Positions 52,148 through 60,180 of a stretch of DNA of 64,000 nt are shown one piece after another; within the stretch, counting starts at the first letter, position 1, and each line of letters begins with the position of its first letter. The stretch covers positions 5,270,001 to 5,334,000 of the forward strand of contig NC_013595.1 of assembly GCF_000024865.1 (NCBI RefSeq). Reading direction: 5' to 3'. The DNA is from Streptosporangium roseum DSM 43021. GTDB taxonomy: Bacteria; Actinomycetota; Actinomycetes; Streptosporangiales; Streptosporangiaceae. The translations under genes and the position numbers were made by a program. A model generated the notes under the pieces. That model saw only the letters and a program-made list of their open reading frames with translations, did not search any database and was not told the DNA's origin.

Positions 52148-53047
52148 TCAGGATCGGACCACCGCCACGGGGCAGTGGGCGTGGTGCAGCACGCCACGGC
52201 TGACGGAGCCCAGCAATATCGAGCCGACCGCGCCCCTCCCCCGTGAGCCCACGACAACCAGGTCGGCTCTGGTGGCGGCGTTGGTGAGAGCGTCGACGGG
52301 GTCCGCGCTGTGGACGGCCTCGACCACTTCCACTTCGGGGAACCTCTCCTGCCAGGCCGCGAGCCGCTCCTGGACCACCCGGTGCTGTGCCTGGCGGATC
52401 TCGTCCATGTCGTAGGAGATCTCAGGCGCGAAGGCGTGCACCGGCAACTGCCAGGCATGGACGGCGCGCAGGGCGCAGCCGCGCAGCCTGGCCTGCTCGA
52501 AGGCATAGGCCAGCGCGGGCTCGCACTGCGGGGAGTCGTCGACGCCGACGACGACCTCACGGTGCACTTCCTCCCCGCCGGGACGGACGACGACCACCGG
52601 GCCGTGGGCATGGCCGGCCACGTGTGTGCTCACCGACCCGAGCAGTGCTCCAGCGAAGCCGCCCAGGCCTCTGCTGCCGAGCACGACCGCGCTGGCGCCC
52701 GCAGCCTGCTCGCACAGGGTCCTGGTCAGGTTTCCCTCGATCAGTTCGGTGCTCACCTCGACGGACGGCTGGCGCCTTCGCGCCGTCTGCTCGGCCTCGG
52801 CCAATACTTTCCACCCGTTCATGACCATCGTGTCGGGCCGCGCAGGGGCGGCGAACCGGTGAATGTCATAGGGGCCGCGCTCCACGACATGCACGATCCG
52901 CAGCGCCGACCGCCTGCGGAAGGCATCGTCAGCGGCCCATCTCACCGCTCTGTCCGCATCGGCCGAGCCGTCCACCGCGACGACGATCGGCGAGGAGCCC
53001 TCGTGCGCGTCCGGACCGACCGGCTGGCTGGTGTCGTTGGAGAACAT
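52148..53047 (-). CDS. Universal stress protein, tandem UspA domains (1)
   Basis: A 299-aa protein with two UspA domains. Domain 1 (about 20-155) has IVVAVDGSADADRAVRWAAD and the ATP motif VVLGSRGLGGFAGALLGSVS. Domain 2 (about 165-299) has VVVGVDDSPQCEPALAYAFE and VVVGSRGRGAVGSILLGSVS. Both carry the G-2x-G-9x-G(S/T) nucleotide motif, so ATP binding is expected. ATG 53047 with GGGGAGAAGA. It is followed after 88 bp by the P1B-5 ATPase gene on the same strand. A DosR-like box is 87 bp upstream. Confidence 0.92.
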   Translation of the reverse strand: MFSNDTSQPVGPDAHEGSSPIVVAVDGSADADRAVRWAADDAFRRRSALRIVHVVERGPYDIHRFAAPARPDTMVMNGWKVLAEAEQTARRRQPSVEVSTELIEGNLTRTLCEQAAGASAVVLGSRGLGGFAGALLGSVSTHVAGHAHGPVVVVRPGGEEVHREVVVGVDDSPQCEPALAYAFEQARLRGCALRAVHAWQLPVHAFAPEISYDMDEIRQAQHRVVQERLAAWQERFPEVEVVEAVHSADPVDALTNAATRADLVVVGSRGRGAVGSILLGSVSRGVLHHAHCPVAVVRS

Positions 53048-53133
53048 GTTCTTCTCCCCACGTAGGGTTCCTGTCCGTTCAAGCGTCGGACGTGGGCATC
53101 GGGAAATCCCAGAGGCGCTGGACCACCTGCGCA

Positions 53134-53146
53134 GGGACTTTCGGCC
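53134..53146 (+). promoter_or_regulatory. DosR-like box (GGGACTTTCGGCC)
   Basis: About 87 bp upstream of the USP start at 53047, and 109 bp beyond the stop of the preceding USP gene at 53255. Confidence 0.6.
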
Positions 53147-53254
53147 TGTTTTCTGATCGGTGCTTGTAAGCGATCTACCCGTTATGTCCATGAATGGAGT
53201 GAGCAGGCTGCGGGTAAGCGCTGCAAACGCGACGATTTCATGGAGTTTTCGCTG

Positions 53255-54076
53255 TTAATCGTGCTGTTTGACGACAGCCACCGGGCATGAGGCCCGGTGG
53301 AGCAGCTCCTGGCTCACCGAGCCGAGAACCCGTGCCCGGACGCAGCCCAGTCCCCGGGACCCGACCACCAGCAGCCGCGCCTGACGGCTACGGGCCAGCA
53401 GGGCGGGAAGCGGCAGCTGGCTGACCGCGCCGGCCGTGACGGCCACGCCGGAATGGTCACCGGACAGCGAGGCCACGGTCTCGGCGAGCCAGCGCTCCAC
53501 CTCCCATCCGGGCTGTGGCGAGGTGTCCTTCCGCGCGTGGATCACGTGTACCGGCAGCCGGTGGAGTCGGGCATGCCCCAGCGCGAACCTCAGAGCCGCT
53601 GCCGAGCAGGCGGATCCGTCCACCCCCACCACGATGTTCCCCGGAGACGGCGGCGATGCCGGATCGGCCCGCCGTACGGCCAGCACGGGGCAGCGGGCGT
53701 GGGTGGCGACGTGGGCGCTCACCGAGCCGAGCAGCAGCCCGGTGACCCCGCCGAGCCCCCGGCAGCCGACGACCAGCATCTCCGCCGCCCGGCTGAGCGA
53801 GACCAGTTCCGGCCCTGGAGTCCCCCGGGCCAGGATCGACCGCACGGCCCGGCCGGGCAGCAGTCTCTCGGCCAGTTCCACCCCCTCGATCAGGGTCCGG
53901 CCCGCCAGCCTGCGCACCTGCCCGGTGATCGCCGCCTCGCGCTCGGCGTGGGGGCCGTCCCAGACGTGGCAGACAGTCAGCTCCGCCCGGCCTGTCCCGC
54001 ACTCCCGCGCCGCCCATTCGACGGCGGTACGGCCCTGCGGCGATCCGTCGAACCCGACGACGATCTCTCGCCTCAT
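53255..54076 (-). CDS. Universal stress protein, tandem UspA domains (2)
   Basis: A 273-aa protein. ATG 54076 with AGGGGG upstream; ATG 54103 is an alternative. Domain 1 has IVVGFDGSPQGRTAVEWAAR and LVVGCRGLGGVTGLLLGSVS. Domain 2 has IVVGVDGSACSAAALRFALG and LVVGSRGLGCVRARVLGSVS, where one Gly of the second ATP motif is replaced by Arg, which may weaken binding. It lies downstream of a CBS fragment gene and another USP, all on the minus strand, so they may be one transcript. Confidence 0.9.
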   Translation of the reverse strand: MRREIVVGFDGSPQGRTAVEWAARECGTGRAELTVCHVWDGPHAEREAAITGQVRRLAGRTLIEGVELAERLLPGRAVRSILARGTPGPELVSLSRAAEMLVVGCRGLGGVTGLLLGSVSAHVATHARCPVLAVRRADPASPPSPGNIVVGVDGSACSAAALRFALGHARLHRLPVHVIHARKDTSPQPGWEVERWLAETVASLSGDHSGVAVTAGAVSQLPLPALLARSRQARLLVVGSRGLGCVRARVLGSVSQELLHRASCPVAVVKQHD

Positions 54077-54140
54077 CAGCGCCCCCTTCAGCGGCGACGT
54101 CATGTCGTTCGATGACCGGAAAGGGAGTGAAGGCTCCGCG

Positions 54141-54275
54141 TCACTCCCCTGGGACCTGGGGCAGGACCGGGACCAGGCGGAACGTCCCCGTCATCAGCGG
54201 GGACTCGTCAGGCTCGACGGCGACCGGTATCCGGCTCATCACCTGCGCCACCGTGAGGTTCTGCATGGCCATCAT
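54141..54275 (-). CDS. Short CBS-type peptide coupled to a USP gene (44 aa)
   Basis: ATG 54275 overlaps the USP stop (ATGA). The sequence MQNLTVAQVMSRIPVAVEPD then ESPLMTGTFRLVPVLPQVPG starts like the first strand-helix of a CBS domain (compare VSDVMGTRAVAVRPEAP in the 49-kb gene) and then ends. Full CBS proteins here would have about 140 aa, so it is probably a truncated gene that is still translated through coupling. It has no predicted function. Confidence 0.5.
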   Translation of the reverse strand: MMAMQNLTVAQVMSRIPVAVEPDESPLMTGTFRLVPVLPQVPGE

Positions 54276-55138
54276 GCCTCCCCCCGGGCCCGCACGACCG
54301 CGACGGGGCAGCGGGCGTGGTGCAGGACCCCGTGGCTGACCGAGCCCAGTACGGCCGAGCCGAGCCGGCCCTGTCCCCGCGAGCCGACGACGACCAGGTC
54401 CGCGGCCTCCGAGGCCTCGCAGACGACGGCGACGGGGTGCCCGCACACCATCGTCTCCTCGATCTCCACCTTCGGGTACTTCTCCCGCCAGGGGGTGAGC
54501 GTGTCCGCCGCGATGCGCCGCCCGGTGGCGGAGATCTCCTCGAACAGCGGCGTGTAGTGGGTGGCCCCCTGTCCCACCACGGGCATCTGCCAGGTGTGGA
54601 TCGCGTGCAGCCGGGCGCCGCGCCGGGTGGCCTCCTCGAAGGCGTACTCCAGGGCCGCCGCCGAATGGGGCGAGGTGTCGAAGCCGACCACGACCTCGCC
54701 GTAGGTCCGCTCCTGGTCCCCTCTGACGACCACGACCGGCGCGGCCACGTGCCCGGCCAGGGCCAGGGAGACCGAGCCGAGCAGCAGCCCGGTGAACCCG
54801 CCGCGGCCCCGGCTGCCCAGCACGACCTGCTCGGCGTCCTGGGCCTCACGCCGGAGGATCTCGACCGGGCGGCCCGTCTCCAGCACGGCGTTCACCTCGG
54901 TCCCCGGGGTGCGCTCGCGTGCCAGGCGGGCCGCGGTCGCCAGCACGCCCTGGCAGTACTCGGTCACCGAGTCGCGGAAGCCCGGCGGGGTCTGGAGCGG
55001 GATGTCGTAGACCCACGGCTCGCACACATAGACGATCCGCAGGGCACATCCGCGCCGCACGGCGTCGTCGGCGGCCCATTCGACCGCGGCCTGCGAGGAA
55101 GGTGAGCCGTCCACGCCCACCACTACATGCGCTGTCAT
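54272..55138 (-). CDS. Universal stress protein, tandem UspA domains (3)
   Basis: A 288-aa protein. ATG 55138 has GAGGAGG upstream. Domain 1 has VVVGVDGSPSSQAAVEWAAD and VVLGSRGRGGFTGLLLGSVS. Domain 2 has VVVGFDTSPHSAAALEYAFE and VVVGSRGQGRLGSAVLGSVS. Both ATP motifs appear intact. The promoter lies between this gene and the divergent XRE-type gene, where one DosR-like box (55223-55237) could serve both. It heads the group USP, CBS fragment, USP (2). Confidence 0.92.
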   Translation of the reverse strand: MTAHVVVGVDGSPSSQAAVEWAADDAVRRGCALRIVYVCEPWVYDIPLQTPPGFRDSVTEYCQGVLATAARLARERTPGTEVNAVLETGRPVEILRREAQDAEQVVLGSRGRGGFTGLLLGSVSLALAGHVAAPVVVVRGDQERTYGEVVVGFDTSPHSAAALEYAFEEATRRGARLHAIHTWQMPVVGQGATHYTPLFEEISATGRRIAADTLTPWREKYPKVEIEETMVCGHPVAVVCEASEAADLVVVGSRGQGRLGSAVLGSVSHGVLHHARCPVAVVRARGEA

Positions 55139-55222
55139 GTCGTCCTCCTCTGGCTTTCCCCTTCCATTTCCATCCGACCTTCTCCCGGCGTTTTCCACAG
55201 CGGTCGAAGGACCCGGCCGTCA

Positions 55223-55237
55223 GGGACTTCCGACCCT
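55223..55237 (+). promoter_or_regulatory. DosR-like box in a divergent promoter (GGGACTTCCGACCCT)
   Basis: 85 bp upstream of the USP start at 55138 and about 220 bp upstream of the XRE-type gene at 55455. It reads as an imperfect palindrome. Confidence 0.6.
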
Positions 55238-55454
55238 GTCACCAGACTTCGTCCGTAGTGGAATGAGGGATATGGAGAACGCCTCCTGCGAAGGCAGACT
55301 GGCGCACGGCAACGCTCTTGACCTGCTGGGCGCTGTTTCCTGCGGATCCCTGCGGATGGGAAGGAAAGGTCCGCACGCGGTCCGGTTGAGAGTACGCGGC
55401 ATCCGACAGCCCCCAACCCGTGATCGTTTTTTGTTTTCCCGTTAGGAGATTCCG

Positions 55455-56126
55455 ATGACCGAACGTGTGACGGCCCCCGGCGACCTGGGGCGTCGGGTGG
55501 CCTGGCGGCGCAAGGAGCTGCGCCTGAGCCGCGAGCAGCTGGCCGGCCGGGCCGGGATCGATCCCGGATACCTCAGTTACCTGGAGGAGACGGCCGCCGC
55601 TCCGACGCTCGACACCGTGCGTAAACTGGCCACCGCCTTGAACACCAACGTCGAGGAACTGCTCGGTGGAACGATGGGCCTGCCACCTGGGCGAGGCCGT
55701 CCCACTCCCCATCCTCATCTGGAGAGGCTGGAGGCCGAGGAGTGCCTGCGGCTGATCGCTCCTGGCGGCGTCGGCAGAGTGGCCTTCAACGAGCCCGGAG
55801 GACCGGCGATCCTGCCGGTCAACTACGTACTACGCGACAACTCAGTGATCGTCCGCACCGCCGTCGGCGGCCCGCTCGACGACAACCTGCGCACCGGTGT
55901 CCAGGGGGTCGAATTCAAGATCGCATTCGAGATCGACCGGATCGACGACGCCTCCCGCGAGGGCTGGAGCGTGCTCATCCGGGGCGGGGCCCATCACGTC
56001 TCCGCCGACGAGCAGGCCGCGGCCGCCACCTCGGGAGTCCAGCCTTGGGCGGGCGGCGAGCGGGAGCTATACCTAAAGATCGTCCCAGCAGAGATCACCG
56101 GCCGACGCATCCGGCACGTTTCGTGA
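55455..56126 (+). CDS. XRE-type HTH fused to an FMN-binding split-barrel (PNPOx-like) domain
   Basis: A 223-aa protein. ATG 55455 with TAGGAG 7 nt upstream. Residues about 9-68 form an XRE/Cro HTH (LGRRVAWRRKELRLSREQLA, GRAGIDPGYLSYLEETAAAP). Residues about 85-220 form a PNPOx-like barrel (RLEAEECLRLIAPGGVGRVA, AILPVNYVLRDNSVIVRTAV, GVEFKIAFEIDRIDDASREG) as in Rv3129-type proteins, some of which bind F420 or flavin. The combination suggests a flavin- or F420-sensing regulator. It could control the divergent USP genes. That role is inference. Confidence 0.85.
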   Translation: MTERVTAPGDLGRRVAWRRKELRLSREQLAGRAGIDPGYLSYLEETAAAPTLDTVRKLATALNTNVEELLGGTMGLPPGRGRPTPHPHLERLEAEECLRLIAPGGVGRVAFNEPGGPAILPVNYVLRDNSVIVRTAVGGPLDDNLRTGVQGVEFKIAFEIDRIDDASREGWSVLIRGGAHHVSADEQAAAATSGVQPWAGGERELYLKIVPAEITGRRIRHVS

Positions 56127-56260
56127 TCCTCGGAGAGGTGGGCGCCGGGGCGGTCACCTGGGCGGCATCTTTTTACGGATCCGAGATCCGCAGTGGTCGT
56201 CAGCGCCCCTGCCGGCACGGCGAGAAGCCCGCCACGCGGCCCCGGGCAGGCTGATTTGAT

Positions 56261-57109
56261 TCATCTGACGACCGCGACGGGGCAGTGAGCGTGGTGGAGC
56301 ACCCCGCGGCTGACCGAGCCCAGAAGGACCGAGCCGACGGCGCCGAGGCCGCGGGACCCCACGACGAGCAGGTCGGCTCGTACCGAGGCGGCCACGAGAG
56401 TCGGTACCGGGTGTGCACATGTCACGTCTTGCACGACGTCGACCGTGGGGAATTTCTCTTTCCAGTCGGTGAGCCGGGCTGCGGCCATCCGGCGTTGTCC
56501 CTGCCGGACCTCGTCCATGTCGCGGGCGGCCTCAGGCGTGAACCCGTGAACCGGTGCTTGCCAGCCGTAGACCGCCCGCAACGGGCATCCGCGCAGTCCG
56601 GCCTGTTCAAAGGCAAAGCCCAGAGCGGGCTGGCATTCGGCGGAACCGTCGATGCCCACGACCACTTCACCGCGCGTCTGTCCGGCACCCGGCCGTACGA
56701 CCACCACGGCGCCGCGCACGTGACCCGCCACACGGATGGGGACCGAACCGAGCAGCGATCCGGCGAACCCCCCCAGGCCGCGACTACCGATCACCAACTC
56801 GACGGCCGCCCCGGCCTGCTCGCACAGGACCTCGACCGGGGCCCCTTCGATCAGCTCGGTGGTCACACAGACATCCGGCCCGCGTTCCGCGGAGGCCGTG
56901 AGCGCCTGGGCGAGCACCTGCTCACCCAGGCGCGACAAGTGGTCGGGCCGACCCGGCGTGGGAAGTTCAGCGACGTCGTACGGCCAGCGGTCCACGACGT
57001 GAACGATCCGCAAGGGCAACCCCCTGCGGACGGCGTCATCGACCGCCCAGGCCAGGGCTGCGGTCGCGGCGGCTGAGCCGTCCGTTCCGACGGCGATCGA
57101 TTCAGTCAT
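56261..57109 (-). CDS. Universal stress protein, tandem UspA domains (4)
   Basis: A 282-aa protein. ATG 57109 begins MTESIAVGTDGSAAATAALA. Domain 1 has LVIGSRGLGGFAGSLLGSVP. Domain 2 has VVVGIDGSAECQPALGFAFE and LVVGSRGLGAVGSVLLGSVS. It is very similar in layout to USP (1), including the C-terminal SRGVLHHAHCPVAVVR. Two DosR-like boxes separate it from the divergent HAD/GH65 operon, a divergent unit typical of shared regulation. Confidence 0.92.
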   Translation of the reverse strand: MTESIAVGTDGSAAATAALAWAVDDAVRRGLPLRIVHVVDRWPYDVAELPTPGRPDHLSRLGEQVLAQALTASAERGPDVCVTTELIEGAPVEVLCEQAGAAVELVIGSRGLGGFAGSLLGSVPIRVAGHVRGAVVVVRPGAGQTRGEVVVGIDGSAECQPALGFAFEQAGLRGCPLRAVYGWQAPVHGFTPEAARDMDEVRQGQRRMAAARLTDWKEKFPTVDVVQDVTCAHPVPTLVAASVRADLLVVGSRGLGAVGSVLLGSVSRGVLHHAHCPVAVVR

Positions 57110-57177
57110 GACTGCCCCCGCTCGCCATCGGATCGTGGCACGGGCGATTTCCCCAGAGGCGATCGTCCCAAGGCGTG

Positions 57178-57191
57178 GGGACCTTCGCCCT
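57178..57191 (+). promoter_or_regulatory. DosR-like box 1 of the USP/HAD divergent promoter
   Basis: GGGACCTTCGCCCT, about 70 bp upstream of the USP start at 57109. Confidence 0.6.
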
Positions 57192-57217
57192 CTCCCGGAT
57201 GTGAGACCTGATCTACC

Positions 57218-57229
57218 GACGAAGGTCCC
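57218..57229 (-). promoter_or_regulatory. DosR-like box 2 of the USP/HAD divergent promoter
   Basis: On the minus strand GGGACCTTCGTC, about 77 bp upstream of the HAD gene start at 57306. The two boxes are inverted relative to each other. Confidence 0.55.
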
Positions 57230-57305
57230 TGGCCTGTAGGGCCGATCAGCCCTGCCGGCGGCGGCGAGCAGCACCGTACCGTGCAGGGGGGAAGGGAGAT
57301 TCGCG

Positions 57306-58064
57306 ATGGCGCCTTCCGCAGTCGTGGACCTTGAACGGACCGCCGCGATGATCTTTGACACCGACGGGGTCATCACCGACACGGCCAGGGTGCACGCCGC
57401 CGCGTGGAAACGGGTGTTCGACACCTTCCTACGGGAGCGCGCCGAGCGGTCCGGTGAGCGGTTCCGGCCGTTCGACACGGGCGAGGACTACCTGCGTCAC
57501 GTCGACGGAAAGTCCAGGGCCGACGGTGTCCGCGGCTTCCTCGACTCCCGCGGCATCGCGGCGGACCCGGGCACGGTGGCCGATTTGGCCTCACGCAAGG
57601 ATGCCTCCTTCCTGGCGGAGATCCACGAGTACGGCGTGGTCCCCTTTCCTGCGACCGCCGAACTGGTAGGCGAACTACGCCGCCGCGGCGTGCGTACGGC
57701 CGCCGTCTCAGCCAGCCGTAACTGCGCCGAGGTGCTTCGCGCAGCCGGAGTCACCGATCTGTTCGACATCCGGGTTGACGGCGTGGACGCCGTCCGGCTG
57801 GGATTGGCGGGAAAGCCCGACCCGGCACTGTTCCTGCAGGCGGCCCGGCAGCTCGCCGTCAAGCCAGGCGAGGCGGCGGTGGTGGAGGACTCCCTCGCGG
57901 GTGTGCAAGCGGCCAGGGCGGGTCGCTTCGGCGTTGTCATCGGCGTCGACCGGCGCGGGAACGGGGGGTCCCTGCGGGCCGCCGGCGCCGACCTTGTCGT
58001 CGCCGACCTGGCCCAACTACACCTCCACGGGAGAAGACGTGAACCCCTGGCTCCTCACTTATGA
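57306..58064 (+). CDS. HAD-superfamily phosphomutase, beta-PGM-like
   Basis: A 252-aa protein. Motif I FDTDGVITDT has nucleophile D18 and acid/base D20. The cap domain contains HVDGKSRADGVRGFLDSRGI, the substrate-recognition loop typical of beta-phosphoglucomutase. Motif II is VSASRNC, motif III KPDPALFL and motif IV VVEDSLAGVQAARAG. Beta-phosphoglucomutase turns beta-glucose 1-phosphate into glucose 6-phosphate. The GH65 gene overlaps its end by 26 bp, and GH65 phosphorylases make exactly that substrate, so the assignment is well supported by context. M. tuberculosis Rv2006 (OtsB1) carries HAD and GH65-like parts in one protein. Confidence 0.9.
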   Translation: MAPSAVVDLERTAAMIFDTDGVITDTARVHAAAWKRVFDTFLRERAERSGERFRPFDTGEDYLRHVDGKSRADGVRGFLDSRGIAADPGTVADLASRKDASFLAEIHEYGVVPFPATAELVGELRRRGVRTAAVSASRNCAEVLRAAGVTDLFDIRVDGVDAVRLGLAGKPDPALFLQAARQLAVKPGEAAVVEDSLAGVQAARAGRFGVVIGVDRRGNGGSLRAAGADLVVADLAQLHLHGRRREPLAPHL

Positions 58065-60180
58065 CGGTTTCGACCCTACGCAGGAGGGGCTGAGGGAGGC
58101 TCTGACCACACTCGGCAATGGCTCCTTCGCCACCCGGGGCGCCGTACCGGAATCACATGCCAATGGGGTGCACTATCCCGGCACCTACGTCGCCGGCTGC
58201 TACGACCGGCTCGTCTCCCAGGTCGCGGGCCACTCGACGGAGAACGAAGATCTCGTCAACGCGCCGAACTGGCTGCCGCTGACCTTCCGCGCCGATGGCG
58301 GCGACTGGTTCGCTCCCGGCAGCGCCGAGATCCTGGCCCAGCGTCACACGCTCGACATGTGCCAAGGGGTTCTCACCCGGCTGCTGCGCGTCCGCGACTC
58401 CCGGGGGCGGGTCACCCGGGTGGAGCAGCACCGCCTGGTCTCGATGGACGACCCGCACCTGGCCGCCCTGACCATGACGGTCGTTCCGGAGAACTGGGCC
58501 GGGACGCTGGAGATCCGCTCGGCACTCGACGGGCGCGTCACCAACTCCGGAGTCGCCCGCTACCGCGGGCTGGCCGACCTGCACCTGGTGGCGATCTGCG
58601 GGCACGCCGCCCACAGTGTGATCGAACTGCTGGCCCGCACCGTCACCTCCCGTGTGGAGATCGCGCTCGCCGCCCGCACCACGCTGGCCGGCGGGCGCTG
58701 CCGTACCGGCGTCGAAGAGAGCGCGTCCAGTGATGACCAGGCCGTTCAAGAGGGCTGGGTGAGCGACGAGCGGGCCGTCGAGGTGAAAGCGGGCGAGGGG
58801 GTCACCGTGGAGAAGGTCGTCGCCCTGTACACCTCCCGGGACCGGGCCATCGCCGAAAGCCAGGCTGCGGCCAGAACCGCGGTCGTGCGCGCGGGCGGCT
58901 TCTCCTGCCTGCTCAAGCGGCACGCCCGAGCCTGGGACCGGCTGTGGCAGCGGGCGCACGTCACCACCGAGGACGTCGAGGTGCAGCAGATCCTCAACCT
59001 GTACCTCTTCCACCTGCTGCAGACGGCCTCCCCGCACCTCGCGGAACTCGATGCCGGGCTGCCGGCCCGCGGCCTGCACGGCGAGGCGTATCGGGGCCAT
59101 GTGTTCTGGGACGAGCTGTTCGCCTTCCCCTTCCTCGCCCCCCGCTTTCCGGACATCACCCAGGCTTTGCTCAGGTACCGGTGGCGGCGTCTGCCGGAGG
59201 CGCGCTGGGCCGCCCGCGCCGTCGGGCACGCCGGAGCGATGTTCCCCTGGCAGAGCGGCAGCGACGGCCGGGAGGAGACGCCCCGCCTGCACTTCAACCC
59301 CCGCTCCGGCCGCTGGCTGCCCGACCGCTCGCACCTGCAGCGCCATGTCGGCCTGGCCGTCGCCTGCAACGTGTGGCAGCACTACCAGGCGACCAAGGAC
59401 ACCGCTTTCCTGGCGGGCTTCGGCGGGGAGCTGCTGTTGGAGGTGGCCCGGTTCTTCGCCTCGGTCGCGACCTGCGAGCAGGGGCGTTACGCGATCCGCG
59501 GCGTGATGGGCCCGGACGAGTACCACGACGGCTATCCGGGCCGTACCGAGCCGGGCCTGGACAACAACGCCTACACCAACGTCATGACCGCGTGGCTGAT
59601 GCACCGGGTCCTGGACATGATCGACCTGGTCGGCGCCGGAAGGGTCAGCCGACAGGAGATCGACCTCTTCGCCCGCATGTCCCGGCGGATGCGGGTGGAC
59701 TTCCACGACGGGGTGATCAGCCAGTTCGAGGGATATGCGGCGCTGGAGGAGCTGGACTGGGCCGCCTACCGGGAGAAGTACACAGACATCCGGCGGCTGG
59801 ACCGCATCCTGGAGGCCGAAGGGGACACGCCGAACAGATACAAGGTCTCCAAGCAGGCCGACGTGCTCATGCTGTTGCACCTGCTGGGAGAAGAAGGGGT
59901 CAGTGAGATCCTGACCGGCCTCGGCTACGAGTGGAACGCCGAGATGGCGGCACGGACGGTGGACTACTACCTCGCCCGCACCTGCCACGGCTCCACGCTG
60001 AGCGCGGTCGTCCACGCCGGGGTGCTGGCACGCCAGCGCCCCGGCGCCTCCCACCCCTTCTTGGTGGAGGCGCTGAACAACGACGTGAAAGACCTCCAGG
60101 GAGGCACCACCGCCGAGGGGATCCATCTCGGCGCGATGGCCGGGGTCGTCTGCCTGTTCGAGGCACAGGCGCGACCGTGA
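58039..60180 (+). CDS. GH65 disaccharide phosphorylase
   Basis: A 713-aa protein. GTG 58039 with GGAGAAG 5 nt upstream starts VNPWLLTYDGFDPTQEGLRE. An N-terminal beta-sandwich (1-270), linker helices, and an alpha/alpha barrel with VFWDELFAFPF and the catalytic acid E494 in GVMGPDEYHDG follow. KQADVLMLLHLL and the phosphate-site region HGSTLSAVVHAGVLARQRPG come after. GH65 enzymes phosphorolyse trehalose, maltose, kojibiose or nigerose. The FWDELFAFPF variant and fusion-type partners suggest trehalose or kojibiose, not decided. Its stop touches the convergent P-ATPase stop with no gap. Confidence 0.9.
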   Translation: MNPWLLTYDGFDPTQEGLREALTTLGNGSFATRGAVPESHANGVHYPGTYVAGCYDRLVSQVAGHSTENEDLVNAPNWLPLTFRADGGDWFAPGSAEILAQRHTLDMCQGVLTRLLRVRDSRGRVTRVEQHRLVSMDDPHLAALTMTVVPENWAGTLEIRSALDGRVTNSGVARYRGLADLHLVAICGHAAHSVIELLARTVTSRVEIALAARTTLAGGRCRTGVEESASSDDQAVQEGWVSDERAVEVKAGEGVTVEKVVALYTSRDRAIAESQAAARTAVVRAGGFSCLLKRHARAWDRLWQRAHVTTEDVEVQQILNLYLFHLLQTASPHLAELDAGLPARGLHGEAYRGHVFWDELFAFPFLAPRFPDITQALLRYRWRRLPEARWAARAVGHAGAMFPWQSGSDGREETPRLHFNPRSGRWLPDRSHLQRHVGLAVACNVWQHYQATKDTAFLAGFGGELLLEVARFFASVATCEQGRYAIRGVMGPDEYHDGYPGRTEPGLDNNAYTNVMTAWLMHRVLDMIDLVGAGRVSRQEIDLFARMSRRMRVDFHDGVISQFEGYAALEELDWAAYREKYTDIRRLDRILEAEGDTPNRYKVSKQADVLMLLHLLGEEGVSEILTGLGYEWNAEMAARTVDYYLARTCHGSTLSAVVHAGVLARQRPGASHPFLVEALNNDVKDLQGGTTAEGIHLGAMAGVVCLFEAQARP

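Noticed and set aside
58153..60126. Very long minus-strand open frame opposite the GH65 gene
   Set aside because: It lacks any family motif, while the plus strand encodes a complete GH65 enzyme. It is an antisense shadow of G/C-rich codons.
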